In this document: positions 8,431-17,936 of the stretch, in pieces
Layout: each line of letters starts with the position of its first letter
Position numbering within the stretch: the stretch's first letter is position 1
DNA from: Bdellovibrionales bacterium
Lineage (GTDB): Bacteria; Bdellovibrionota; Bdellovibrionia; Bdellovibrionales; UBA1609
Length of the DNA stretch: 64,000 bases
NCBI GenBank assembly: GCA_020628165.1
Contig: JAHDFM010000007.1
Span: 60,336-124,335 of the forward strand
Direction of reading: 5' to 3'
The notes under the pieces: model-generated
What the model saw: the letters and a program-made list of their open reading frames with translations, nothing else
Told to the model about the DNA's origin: nothing
The model's database searches: none
Position numbers and translations under genes: made by a program

Positions 8431-10821
8431 TTGAAAACTTTAACGACCCTTGTAGCTTTTATATTTACTTTTAACACTTTTGCTCTTTCCATAGATCAAA
8501 TAAAAAAAAACAATCACTTTAGTGTTCCTATTTCTTTTTATGAAAACGGCGAGATCAATAAAGCCATCGAAGCTTTGCAAAATTTAAAAAAAGAAGACTC
8601 CAAAGAAGCTCACCGCCACTTCTTGATCAGTAAATTTAGCCTTGATCTCAGTTATTTTGATCAAGCTAGAAAACACATTGACCAAGCCATAGAACTCAAT
8701 ATCGATTTAAAAGACTACGCCTACTTCATCAAAGGACTTATTGAATGGGAGTCGCGCAAAAATTTAGATGATGCTATTACAAGTTTCAACCAAGCACTCA
8801 AGTTAAAGCCTTTAACAACTCTTAAAAATGACATCAACTATTACCTAGCGAAGACATACTTTCTTAAAAAAAACTTTGAAGAGGCGAAACCTCTACTTGA
8901 GAACCTAAGAAGGTCTTTTCGCTTTGACAAAAGAAAGCCAGAGGTGATTCGCTACCTTCTTTCAATCTACAAAAGCGAAAAAGACAATGTGAATTTTTGC
9001 AAATGGTCTCGTCATATCTATGCTAACTTCCCATTTAATAAATACATATCTCATTGGGATATTAATTTACACAATAACACCATCGACAAACAAAGCACTC
9101 AATGCTACCCAACCTATTCTGAGAAAAGGCGTCGAATCAAAAAACTCCTTTGGGCTGGCAAGGATAAAAAAGCTAAAAATGACATTGCCACCTTAAAAAA
9201 ATCAAATTCTGTGTCAGCCAAAGACATCGACCGTTTAACAGCAGAATACCTTCTTCACATTGGTGATGTAGAAGATGCCTTAAAACTCTTACTAAGAAAC
9301 TTTGAAACTGTACAAAAAGACTTTGATTATTTAATGTTACTTGGAACGGCCGCCTACAAGGCCGGAGAGTATCAAACCGCTGTAGGCACCTATCACAAAG
9401 CATTTAAACTCAAGCCCAAAAGTCAAAAAGGAAAAACTGCACTTTTTAGATCGGCCTTTTTAAGTTATCAATTTCAAGACTACGACGGTGCCACCCGTAA
9501 GTATCAACAATTCATCAAAAACTACCCTGGTTCCACATTGGTTAAAGACTCCATGTATCATATTGCTTGGATGAAGTACTTGCGAGGCCATTACAAATTA
9601 GCCATTGAAGGCTTTGAGAAAATATTAGCTGAAAGAAAAAAAAGCCGACACGGCTGGAGAAAGTACCCTACCGATAGAATTCAGTATTGGTTAGCAATGA
9701 GCTATCACAAGCTCAAAGAAGATAAAATTGCATGGCATATCTTAAAACATCTCGCAGACAACAGGAACAACAGTTACTATTCTTTTGCGGCTCAATCACG
9801 ACTGTCTAAAATAAATTATGATCCCGGAGCTCTCAAAATTGGCGGCAGCAATGAAGTGCGAGAGCCTGCCACGACAATGTTCAATGTCACCTCTGCCCTT
9901 GAAAATGCTCAGATCAATAACACTTTTTTTATTGACCCCCTTGCTGACAATGAAACGGACAATCTTGAATCTGGAGACGAGAGTTTATTGAATGTCGATA
10001 ATGAAACTGCCAAAGTGTTTTGGTCAAAACCAAAAATTCAAGAAAACATTGCACGAGTTGAAACTCTCATTGAAATGGGGCAAAACGACTGGGCGTATAG
10101 AGATTTAAAATTGATTGAGTCTCATGTAAAGGACCGCAGTCTTTACAACCAGTTTATCAAAAACTACCGCCAACTAAAAAAGTACACTCGCTCTAGTTAC
10201 CTCACAGAACTTAAAATCATGCCTAAGTTCACTAAACAAAATTTAAAAACTAATTATGATGTTTGGCAAATGGCTTACCCACAGGCCTTTAAAGAAACTG
10301 TGAATAAATATTCTAAGCTCTATTCGGTGCCTAATAAATTTGTTTGGTCCATTATGAGAGCTGAAAGTAGATACAACCCATCAGCTGAATCGCCAGTAGG
10401 AGCAAAAGGTTTGATGCAAATCATGCCATACACTGCGAGACACTTGCTCAATTTACTCAATGAAAACACCAAACAATCCATGAATTTACACAACCCAAAA
10501 ACGAATATTAAATTAGGCACACGTTACCTCAATCGTTTGTTGGGCAAGTTTAAAAATCAAATGCCACTGGCTGCTGCAGCTTATAACGCCGGTCCTCACC
10601 GAGTGAAATCTTGGGTGGCAAAGTTTGGCAACTTAGAACTGGATGAATTTATTGAACACATCCCTTTTGTTGAAACAAGAAACTACGTAAAAAGAGTAAC
10701 ACGTTTTTATGGGGTGTACAAAAAAGCTTACGATAAAGATCACACGCCTATGGGTTTTCTTGCTAAAAATATTCCGTACAAACACAAAGGGCCTATACCC
10801 ACTAAAGAAGATTGGAATTAA
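8431..10821 (+). CDS. TPR-containing lytic murein transglycosylase (Slt-like)
   Basis: A periplasmic enzyme that cleaves the MurNAc-GlcNAc bond with formation of 1,6-anhydro ends. I prefer the TTG at 8431: it has GGAG six bases upstream and is followed at once by a signal peptide (KTLTTLVAFIFTFNTFALS); the track start at 8338 adds 31 residues with no signal character. The middle 500 residues carry TPR-like helical repeats (YQTAVGTYHKAFKLKPKS, for example). The C-terminal SLT domain has IMRAESRYNPSAESPVGAKG (catalytic Glu), GLMQIMP and AAAAYNAGPHRVKSW. An acidic spacer sits before the SLT domain. Confidence 0.9.
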   Translation: MKTLTTLVAFIFTFNTFALSIDQIKKNNHFSVPISFYENGEINKAIEALQNLKKEDSKEAHRHFLISKFSLDLSYFDQARKHIDQAIELNIDLKDYAYFIKGLIEWESRKNLDDAITSFNQALKLKPLTTLKNDINYYLAKTYFLKKNFEEAKPLLENLRRSFRFDKRKPEVIRYLLSIYKSEKDNVNFCKWSRHIYANFPFNKYISHWDINLHNNTIDKQSTQCYPTYSEKRRRIKKLLWAGKDKKAKNDIATLKKSNSVSAKDIDRLTAEYLLHIGDVEDALKLLLRNFETVQKDFDYLMLLGTAAYKAGEYQTAVGTYHKAFKLKPKSQKGKTALFRSAFLSYQFQDYDGATRKYQQFIKNYPGSTLVKDSMYHIAWMKYLRGHYKLAIEGFEKILAERKKSRHGWRKYPTDRIQYWLAMSYHKLKEDKIAWHILKHLADNRNNSYYSFAAQSRLSKINYDPGALKIGGSNEVREPATTMFNVTSALENAQINNTFFIDPLADNETDNLESGDESLLNVDNETAKVFWSKPKIQENIARVETLIEMGQNDWAYRDLKLIESHVKDRSLYNQFIKNYRQLKKYTRSSYLTELKIMPKFTKQNLKTNYDVWQMAYPQAFKETVNKYSKLYSVPNKFVWSIMRAESRYNPSAESPVGAKGLMQIMPYTARHLLNLLNENTKQSMNLHNPKTNIKLGTRYLNRLLGKFKNQMPLAAAAYNAGPHRVKSWVAKFGNLELDEFIEHIPFVETRNYVKRVTRFYGVYKKAYDKDHTPMGFLAKNIPYKHKGPIPTKEDWN

Positions 10822-11187
10822 CATTCATAAAATCTTTTTCTGACCAGTTGCCTAAAATTTCGCATTGCAGTTATTAGCAATGCAATTCCACTGTATAACT
10901 TTTTTTTATACTTAATTAGGGTCACTTAAGTAATCGTAATCACTTGATTGATTAAATAAATAGTGACTCAAACCTTTTTTTAAATAGCCATGATTATTTT
11001 ATCTTCACAAACGTACTTCTTTTTCTGTTTTTAAAACGTTTTTTAGCTCTCAAAAATAGAACTTAAAACTACTTATAAACATCCTTTGTTACTGGTCATA
11101 ACTTGACAATGTGCATTTAAAATCAGTAAAAAGACAGCTCTGCAATTCAATAAATTCAGTCACAAAAACATTCATTAAGGAGCATTC
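10822..11187. other. Intergenic region before the opp operon
   Basis: No gene seen. A small hairpin GCATTGC/GCAATGC lies at 10862-10883 after the transglycosylase, without an immediate T tract. The opp promoter candidate is listed separately. Confidence 0.45.
11103..11132 (+). promoter_or_regulatory. Candidate promoter for the oppABC operon
   Basis: A perfect -35 hexamer TTGACA (11103-11108) is followed after 18 bases by TAAAAA (4 of 6 matches to TATAAT). It would place the transcript start about 50 bp before the oppA ATG. The weak -10 box keeps confidence low. Confidence 0.35.
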
Positions 11188-12771
11188 ATGTTTAAATTAA
11201 TTACAGTTGCTTTAACGAGCTTATTGCTATCTGTTTCTTGTACAAAAAAACAAAAAACAGAATACGGCTTAGACCACAAAGAAACTTTAAAAATTAACAT
11301 TACAACTGAACCACCAACTCTTGACTGGAGCAAATCAACAGACACCACCTCTGCTCTTATTCAAGACAATATCATGGAAGGCCTTGTTGATTACAACTTT
11401 GATGACCCAGACCTCAGCTTAAAACCATCACTTGCAAAAGAATGGAGCTCAACTAACAAAGAGCAAACATGGACCTTCACTCTTCGCAAAGGTGTAAAGT
11501 GGACAGATGGTGTTGAGCTCACCCCACAACATGTTGTTGACGGTTGGGAAAGGTTACTAAGCCCAGCGACAGCTTCTGAATACGCTTACTTTTTGTATGG
11601 CATTAAAAATGCTAGCAAGTACAACAAAGGCGAGATCAAAGACTTTAAAGAAGTTGGCGTTAAGATCAACGACAAAGGACAGATCGTTGTCGAGCTCGAA
11701 GGACCACAAAGTTATTTCCCATACTTGCTCACTCACCACTGCACATACCCAGTCAGAAAAGACATCATTGCAAAACACGGAGACCGTTGGACAAATCCAG
11801 CTAACATTGTCACATTGGGTGCTTACAACCTAAAAACATGGGAACATGACAAGGCCATAGTTTTAGAACGCAACGAAAACTACTACGGTGAAAAAGCAAA
11901 AACTAAAAATATTCTTGCCTACATGATCAAAGAAGCTTCTACAGCTATCACTCTTTTTGAAACTGGCAAGTTAGATGTGCAAGGCAACCTTCCATCAGCT
12001 GAGCTCAAAGCTCTTAAGAAAAAACCTGAGTTCAAACAAAACGGAATTTTACTGCTTTACTACTACGGCATGAACACTACAAAACCACCACTCAACAATG
12101 TCAATTTCCGTAAAGCCATTTCTCACGCTATCAACAGAGACGAAATCACAACGATGTTAGATGGCGGCCAAAAGCCAATGACTAGCTGGGTGCCTCCAGG
12201 CATGTTTGGTTTCGAACCTGAAAAAGGAACCAAGTTCAACCCAAGTAAAGCTAAAGAATTTTTAGCGAAGGCTGGTTACAACGAAGAGAACAAACCACCT
12301 AAAATTGAACTCGCATACAACACCAATGAAGATCACAAACGAATTGCTGAGAACGTACAGGCTCAATTAAAAAAACACCTTGGTGTAACAGTAGAAATTA
12401 AAAATGAAGAGTGGAAGAGTTACTTAGGTAAGTTAAAATCAAACACTCCTCATATCTATCGCATGGGTTGGGTGGCTGACTTTCCTGATCCAGACAACTT
12501 CTTAAACCTTATGACATCTTACTCTGACAACAACCACACTAACTGGGGCAACCCACAGTTTGACACCCTTATAAAAAAGGCTGTGAGTGTTGATAAAAAA
12601 GAAGAGCGTCGTGAGCTTTACTCTAAAGCACAAAAAATATTAACTGAGCAAGATGTTCCTGTGATTCCAATCTACTCAGGTGTGTCACACTTACTCATTA
12701 ATAAACGCGTTCAAAACTACCCAATGAACGTTATGGGTCGTAGAAAATTTAAAGAGGTTGTACTTAAGTGA
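11188..12771 (+). CDS. oppA: Oligopeptide ABC transporter substrate-binding lipoprotein
   Basis: A family-5 extracytoplasmic solute-binding protein (SBP_bac_5), 527 residues, the size of E. coli OppA. A lipoprotein signal ends in LSVSC (Cys18). Family marks are NITTEPPTLDWSKSTDT near the start, WTFTLRKGVKWTDGVELT, NPANIVTLGAYNLKTWEHDK and the C-terminal WVADFPDPDNFL. It should bind oligopeptides outside the inner membrane and pass them to OppBC. AAGGAG precedes the ATG. The stop overlaps the GTG of oppB. Confidence 0.93.
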   Translation: MFKLITVALTSLLLSVSCTKKQKTEYGLDHKETLKINITTEPPTLDWSKSTDTTSALIQDNIMEGLVDYNFDDPDLSLKPSLAKEWSSTNKEQTWTFTLRKGVKWTDGVELTPQHVVDGWERLLSPATASEYAYFLYGIKNASKYNKGEIKDFKEVGVKINDKGQIVVELEGPQSYFPYLLTHHCTYPVRKDIIAKHGDRWTNPANIVTLGAYNLKTWEHDKAIVLERNENYYGEKAKTKNILAYMIKEASTAITLFETGKLDVQGNLPSAELKALKKKPEFKQNGILLLYYYGMNTTKPPLNNVNFRKAISHAINRDEITTMLDGGQKPMTSWVPPGMFGFEPEKGTKFNPSKAKEFLAKAGYNEENKPPKIELAYNTNEDHKRIAENVQAQLKKHLGVTVEIKNEEWKSYLGKLKSNTPHIYRMGWVADFPDPDNFLNLMTSYSDNNHTNWGNPQFDTLIKKAVSVDKKEERRELYSKAQKILTEQDVPVIPIYSGVSHLLINKRVQNYPMNVMGRRKFKEVVLK

Positions 12772-13847
12772 TTGAAAAAATAAGAGCCTATTCATTTCCA
12801 GCACTGCTTGTATGGCTCTTATTTTTAGTCATCAACAGTTTCTTTGGCTTCTCCATGCACCCTTTGGTCATCAAAGGGACCATGGTTTTGCTCGTAGTGG
12901 CATTTGGTTACTACGTCGTCAATATGAAGCTTTTTTCCTATGTCACTCATAGGATCATAGATGCCTTCTTGGCCTTTTTTGCCATTGCTACCATGACATT
13001 TTTATTACTTCGCTTGCTACCAGGAGGGCCTTTTGATCAAGAAAAGACTCTTCCTCCTGAGATCATGGCTAACATTGCAAAAAAGTACAATTTAGATGCC
13101 CCCATTTATCAACAGTATTTTGACTATATTTCTGGCCTATTCACGTTAGATCTCGGCGAATCCTACAAATACATAGGCCGTCCTATTACAGAAATGCTCA
13201 TTGAAGTTTTACCTGCCAGTGTTGAACTTGGAGTCTTCTCACTTTTACTTGCCTTTATTCTTGGTATACCGGCAGGTGTTTTATCAGCAGCTAATCACAA
13301 TAAGTTTTTAGATCGACTGTTGATGTTTGGGTCTATTAGTGGTGTTGCCTTGCCATCTTTTGTTGTGGCTCCATTTTTAATTTTAATTTTTGCATTTAAA
13401 CTAGAGTGGCTGCCAGCCGCTCTATGGGATGGTCCTAGCTATTATATCTTGCCTGTTCTTGCTTTGGGTTCACGTCCAGCAGCAACCATTGCAAGACTGA
13501 CTAGAGCAAGTGTTCTTGAAGTGATTGCCTCAGATTACATTCGTACGGCAAAAGCTAAAGGTCTTTCACGTTTAAAAGTTTTGTTTAAACATGTATTGAA
13601 AAATTCGCTGTTACCAGTGCTAACTATTTCAGGACCCCTCGTTGCAGGCCTACTATCAGGGTCTTTCATTGTGGAGCTGATCTTTGCAATTCCTGGCATG
13701 GCCAAACACTTTGTTCAAAGTGTTAACAACCGAGACTACCCATTAATTATGGGTGTGACCTTGCTTTATTCTGGGCTTTTGATTCTATCAAACTTGATTG
13801 TTGATTTACTTTATTCATATTTTGATCCAAGGATAAAACTATCATGA
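12768..13847 (+). CDS. oppB: Oligopeptide ABC transporter permease OppB, with N-terminal extension
   Basis: An inner-membrane permease of the binding-protein-dependent transport family. GTG start in a GTGA overlap with oppA. The conserved part begins near residue 60 (FLLLRLLPGGPFDQE) and has the EAA loop DYIRTAKAKGLSRLKVLFKHVL that docks the ATPase. At 359 residues it is about 50 longer than the usual 306-residue OppB; the extra N-terminal part holds two hydrophobic segments. The 3' end overlaps oppC by four bases. Confidence 0.93.
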   Translation: MIEKIRAYSFPALLVWLLFLVINSFFGFSMHPLVIKGTMVLLVVAFGYYVVNMKLFSYVTHRIIDAFLAFFAIATMTFLLLRLLPGGPFDQEKTLPPEIMANIAKKYNLDAPIYQQYFDYISGLFTLDLGESYKYIGRPITEMLIEVLPASVELGVFSLLLAFILGIPAGVLSAANHNKFLDRLLMFGSISGVALPSFVVAPFLILIFAFKLEWLPAALWDGPSYYILPVLALGSRPAATIARLTRASVLEVIASDYIRTAKAKGLSRLKVLFKHVLKNSLLPVLTISGPLVAGLLSGSFIVELIFAIPGMAKHFVQSVNNRDYPLIMGVTLLYSGLLILSNLIVDLLYSYFDPRIKLS

Positions 13848-14767
13848 CGACCATAGCACCAACACTACAAGCTGACACAGCCGTGGCCTCTAAAAGTCTT
13901 TGGCAAGATTCAATGAGCCGCCTGAAAAAAAACAAAGCGGCTATGATCTCCTTGTATTTTATTATCTTCTTGTGCTTTGTATCTTTATTCGCAAAATACA
14001 TTGCTCCTTATTCGTTTGAAACTCAGAACATGGATGCAATCCTGCAAGGCCCGAGCTCCAAATACTGGCTGGGCACTGACAGTCTTGGTCGCGACTTACT
14101 ATCGCGTCTCATTTACGGTGCTAGAATGTCTATGGCCGTTGCCATTTTTACGGCGATCATATCACTAGTGATTGGAAGTGTTTTTGGAGCCATCTCTGGT
14201 TGGTTTGGTGGCTGGGTTGACCGAATAATGATGAGAATTGTGGACATGCTCTTTTCAATTCCAAGCCTTGTCTTACTTATTTTAGTGAAAGTGATCTTTG
14301 ACTCTCTCAACCTCTTTGAAAACCCTGAGCTCAAGGCCCTCACCAGCACGCTGATGGCACTGAGCCTGACCAGCTGGGTGACTCTTGCCCGAGTTGTTCG
14401 AGGCCAAGTTTTACAAGCTAAAGAAATGCTTTATGTGGAAGCGGCAAGATCTATTGGAGCTGGCTCTGCTTACACTCTATGGAAGCATGTGATTCCAAAT
14501 ATCATTGGACCTATTGTTGTACTATTAACGCTACAAATCCCTGGTAACATTCTCTTTGAAAGTTTCTTGGCCTTTTTAGGGTTGGGTTTGCAACCTCCAT
14601 TCAGCAGTTGGGGTGTTCTGGCCAACGAGGGTTGGTCTCTCATGAGAAGTTACCCTCACCTCATCATTTGGCCAAGTGTTGCCATGGCACTCACTTTGTA
14701 TGCTTTCAGCTACTTAGGAGATGGCCTTAGAGACGCTCTGGACCCTAAAATGCGCGGTCGTATGTAA
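13844..14767 (+). CDS. oppC: Oligopeptide ABC transporter permease OppC
   Basis: The second permease of the transporter, 307 residues. It starts in an ATGA overlap with oppB. After a cytoplasmic N-terminus it has the typical HWLGTDSLGRD-like motif, here KYWLGTDSLGRDLLSRLIYG, about six membrane segments, and the EAA loop MLYVEAARSIGAGSAYTLWKHVIPNI. No oppD or oppF ATPase gene follows; the next gene encodes an unrelated secreted protein. The ATPases must be supplied from another locus. Confidence 0.93.
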   Translation: MTTIAPTLQADTAVASKSLWQDSMSRLKKNKAAMISLYFIIFLCFVSLFAKYIAPYSFETQNMDAILQGPSSKYWLGTDSLGRDLLSRLIYGARMSMAVAIFTAIISLVIGSVFGAISGWFGGWVDRIMMRIVDMLFSIPSLVLLILVKVIFDSLNLFENPELKALTSTLMALSLTSWVTLARVVRGQVLQAKEMLYVEAARSIGAGSAYTLWKHVIPNIIGPIVVLLTLQIPGNILFESFLAFLGLGLQPPFSSWGVLANEGWSLMRSYPHLIIWPSVAMALTLYAFSYLGDGLRDALDPKMRGRM

Positions 14768-14781
14768 GATATTAAAGCACA

Positions 14782-14812
14782 TGAAGCATTGATAAACCAA
14801 ATCAATGCTTCA
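14782..14812 (+). terminator. Hairpin after oppC, possible transcript end
   Basis: A perfect 12-bp inverted repeat TGAAGCATTGAT / ATCAATGCTTCA with a 7-nt loop lies 14 bp after the oppC stop. No T tract follows, so it may protect the 3' end or act with Rho instead of working as an intrinsic terminator. Confidence 0.45.
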
Positions 14813-15048
14813 ACCCCATGCCCCAGACCTCTTGTTTGTTATTACAATTAGTAGATCCATTCACCGTAGAACTTTTCGATAGTTTCTAGTTATTCTAACT
14901 TATTTACAAACCAACTTTTAAACTCAATCTTTTATGATAAATTTTAGAAATAATTTACAAGTAGAACTCAAGCTTTTTTAATGTCGATATCAAAGTTGTT
15001 CCAACAAAGATGAGACAAAAAACTAAGTTAGTCATAAAAGGAAAAACA

Positions 15049-15450
15049 ATGTTTAAAACTATATATTACATAGCATTTTCTGTATTAATTTTAGCAAATA
15101 CAAATGCCCAAGCTTCACTCTGGATTGGTGGTAGTAAAATTGATTTTTTAAGTAATGACTCTCAAACTCAATATAAAGTTTATTGTATAGATCAGAAGCT
15201 TGAGAGTGATATTTATAATTCAATAAATTTTGGAATATCTGAAAAGTTTAATAGAGTAAATAGAAGTAAACACTCGTACATCCCTTATCAAATTTATTTA
15301 GATGAACCGAATGAAGACGTTAGACTTTACGCCACTGATTATATATTTAAAATCAACCTCGTCGCTCCTGAAAGCAATGAAGGCAGTCCTAGTGATAACT
15401 TAATTGAGGTTAGATTTCCTAAAAACCTTTGTAGCCTAGTCATTTTATAA
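15049..15450 (+). CDS. Small secreted protein, no recognised family
   Basis: I moved the start from 15010 to the ATG at 15049: AAAGGA precedes it and a clean signal peptide follows (MFKTIYYIAFSVLILANTNAQA). The mature part is about 110 residues with two Cys (YCIDQK and LCSLVIL) that could form a disulfide. It looks like a small periplasmic or outer-membrane-associated beta protein. It is monocistronic, in AT-rich surroundings. No function can be given. Confidence 0.6.
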   Translation: MFKTIYYIAFSVLILANTNAQASLWIGGSKIDFLSNDSQTQYKVYCIDQKLESDIYNSINFGISEKFNRVNRSKHSYIPYQIYLDEPNEDVRLYATDYIFKINLVAPESNEGSPSDNLIEVRFPKNLCSLVIL

Positions 15451-15745
15451 AAATAGAGTGCCCAATCAAAATCATCGGGTAAGATCTTAAAATGTATAAA
15501 AAATTTGCCTTTTTCCTACTCAAGCAAAAGAGCAAATTAGCAAGTTTTTGTGGTCATTCAGCTATTAGATATGCTTATGTTTCTATATAAAATATAGACT
15601 CATAAGCCTATCACTACCTTTCTCCATCAAAATTTCTTATCTTTAAAGAACTTCTTGATATATTTAATTTGAAATACTTTAGTTTCATATTCATTTTATC
15701 TTTATTGGATCATGATTCAGGAGGGAGGGCACAATCTTTAAAACA
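15451..15745. other. Spacer between two small secreted-protein genes
   Basis: AT-rich, with no supported ORF or RNA. CAGGAGGGAGGG at about 15719-15729 is purine-rich and complementary to the 16S tail but lies about 16 bases from the TTG start of the next ORF, further than usual. Confidence 0.4.
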
Positions 15746-16177
15746 TTGAAAAGCTTAAAGCTTAGGTTGGTGTTGAAGTACAGCCTGGGCCTATTATTAA
15801 TAACCAGCTTTCAACCTTCATTTGCTGACGACAATGAAGCAAAACTGAGTTTTTTAAATATTGCGCAAGCTAATAACTTACCGTTACACAGTTATGAATA
15901 TGACGATGAAGAATACATATTTAGCGAGTTTGAAATGCAACACTATGGTTCACAGGCATTGACCTTTGGTCGGCTTTTTGGGGCGAATGGCCCCAATCTC
16001 GAAACCCTTCATCTAGAAGTGAATGCCACTTACTTTTGGTTACTGAACAACAAAGATCTCTGCAGACAAAGCTTCCACAAAGATAAAGAGGTTATCGAAG
16101 TGTACACAGAGTGTATACGCGGCAACGATTTACTAATGACCTACCCTAAAAAGTTCAATCCACGCACATACAATTAA
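15746..16177 (+). CDS. Small secreted hypothetical protein
   Basis: A 143-residue protein with a TTG start and a signal-peptide-like N-terminus (LVLKYSLGLLLITSFQPSFA). The mature part is acidic (SYEYDDEEYIFSEFEMQ) with two Cys near the C-terminus (LCRQSF, TECIRG). I recognise no family. The strong GGAGGGAGG sequence is too far upstream for ideal spacing, but no better in-frame start lies closer. Confidence 0.5.
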   Translation: MKSLKLRLVLKYSLGLLLITSFQPSFADDNEAKLSFLNIAQANNLPLHSYEYDDEEYIFSEFEMQHYGSQALTFGRLFGANGPNLETLHLEVNATYFWLLNNKDLCRQSFHKDKEVIEVYTECIRGNDLLMTYPKKFNPRTYN

Positions 16178-16543
16178 TTTCTATCTAAACGTGTTCACGA
16201 TGAAATTGTAAACATGAAAAATTACGGTTTTTAATGAAACTCAATAACAGTATCGCTATTTCAAGCTCTTTCATAACTTAACTTTTTTTAATTCAAAATA
16301 TCAAAAAAATCACTTCTTTCTGAAGGCTTTAGCTAGTTGAAATCGCAGAAGAATCTTAACTAAACATTAGTTTTTTGATCTGTTTATTTTTTTAACAGTC
16401 TATAAATCTTAATCACTTATTTAACGAATTACAAATTTAAAGGCACCCTCATTTGGCTGAGCTATTGCAATATTTAAGTTAAAAACAGTTATGAACTTAT
16501 TTTTGTCTCATATCAATACATTAATATTTCTGGAGTCATTGTG
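16178..16543. other. AT-rich intergenic region
   Basis: Over 360 bp with no ORF, RNA or convincing hairpin. It must contain the promoter of the beta-helix lipoprotein gene; TGGAG at 16531-16535 is its ribosome binding site. Confidence 0.45.
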
Positions 16544-17935
16544 ATGAAAACTAAAAAAAATTTTGTTTTAAAGCTTATTGTTTTAACCCTTGTTTTTTTT
16601 GCTTTTCAAAACTGTGCGCCAGTGGAAAACCCTGACTCAATAGATGTGGCATCTAATGCGAGTGAAGCAGACTTCAATGGATCTCCAGTGAACCCAACAC
16701 CTCCAACTGAGCCACCTAGCAGTGCACCTCCTGTTATTGAACCCACTCCCGTCGAACCTCCAGTCAGTGTCAACCCACCACCAACTGAGCCAGCTCCTGC
16801 GCCCACTCCAACTCCTGTTCCAACACCCATTCCTGATCCAGCTCCAACACCAACACCAGATCCAGCACCTGAAGAAGGTCTCAATGGTATGTCTAAAAAT
16901 GCAACTTGTAACATTCATATCAGTGTTAATGGTAATAACTCCAATGATGGTTCATTCAATAAACCAGTAAAAGACATTACAACGGCTCTCAACAAAATCA
17001 GTAAAAAAGGCACTGTTTGTTTTTTAGCTGGTAACTACAACCCAATAAAATTACAAAATATTAAGGCACCAAAAGAGAAGCCTTTAATTTTAAAAGCGCA
17101 TAACAGTGCGATTGGAAAAGTATTTATTATTGGCAACGATGTCGGTCGTGGCATCGGAATTTCATTCTACTCATCTTCAAATATTGTCGTCAGAGATTTT
17201 ACAATAAGAAACCTTCAAAAAGGTATTTCATACTATAGTGTTTCTGGCGGGGGAATTTACAATAACATAATTGAGCGTGTTGGATTAGAAGCCATACATG
17301 TTGGGGCCCACTTAAATTATTCAACGAGGCAGTTTGAAGATGGCCCATCATCTTACATTGAAGTCGTTGATAATACCATTAACGGCACTGGCTATAAGAT
17401 TGAAAATGGACAACGACACGATTATGGTGAAGGCATTTATATTGGAACTGGGGCAAAGCCTGGAGATAAAACAAATAATATTCTTGTAAAAGGCAACTCA
17501 ATCAAAGACACCTCTGCAGAGGCCATTGAGGTCAAGCCACATGCACAATATGTGGATGTCATAGAAAATACGATTGAAAAAGTAAATTTAAAGTACAGTG
17601 GTGCTATCACTATTGCTATATCGGCTAGGTACGCTCCCAACAGTCACACGCGAGTGATTGGCAATACTATCAAAGATGTGACAACAAGAAGATTCTCTAT
17701 TGCCGGTATTGTGGTAGGGAACGGAACAACAGAAGTGATTGGCAACACCGTCAGTGATGTTCAAGGTGGACGCTCTATCCGAGTTGTTAAAGCGTTTCAC
17801 AACTCAAATGCACGCAATGTGGTTATTAAAAACAATACGATCTATGGTGGTAAAATTGCAATCAATGATGGAGATTCTGGCTACCCAGGCATGACTGGTA
17901 TCGTTGAGTCGAGTGGCAACGTCATCAAGCCATAA
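16544..17935 (+). CDS. Right-handed beta-helix lipoprotein with Pro-rich linker
   Basis: A lipoprotein signal ends FFAFQNC (lipidation Cys about 24). Residues 45-113 form a Pro/Thr/Glu/Ala linker with PTPTPVPTP-like repeats, suited to hold a domain away from the membrane. The rest is a pectate-lyase-like parallel beta-helix (PbH1): successive rungs share a VxxNTI pattern (VVDNTIN, VKGNSIK, VIENTIE, VIGNTIK, VIGNTVS, IKNNTIY). The fold often binds or cleaves polysaccharide; no catalytic residues can be assigned. ATG 16544 is preferred over the GTG three bases earlier. It runs convergently into the EEP gene. Confidence 0.8.
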   Translation: MKTKKNFVLKLIVLTLVFFAFQNCAPVENPDSIDVASNASEADFNGSPVNPTPPTEPPSSAPPVIEPTPVEPPVSVNPPPTEPAPAPTPTPVPTPIPDPAPTPTPDPAPEEGLNGMSKNATCNIHISVNGNNSNDGSFNKPVKDITTALNKISKKGTVCFLAGNYNPIKLQNIKAPKEKPLILKAHNSAIGKVFIIGNDVGRGIGISFYSSSNIVVRDFTIRNLQKGISYYSVSGGGIYNNIIERVGLEAIHVGAHLNYSTRQFEDGPSSYIEVVDNTINGTGYKIENGQRHDYGEGIYIGTGAKPGDKTNNILVKGNSIKDTSAEAIEVKPHAQYVDVIENTIEKVNLKYSGAITIAISARYAPNSHTRVIGNTIKDVTTRRFSIAGIVVGNGTTEVIGNTVSDVQGGRSIRVVKAFHNSNARNVVIKNNTIYGGKIAINDGDSGYPGMTGIVESSGNVIKP

Positions 17936-17936
17936 T

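Noticed and set aside
16606-16918. Gly/Val-rich and Trp/Arg-rich minus-strand ORFs opposite the beta-helix lipoprotein gene
   Set aside because: They are antisense shadows of the proline-rich linker; repeats of CCA/ACT codons give long open antisense frames.
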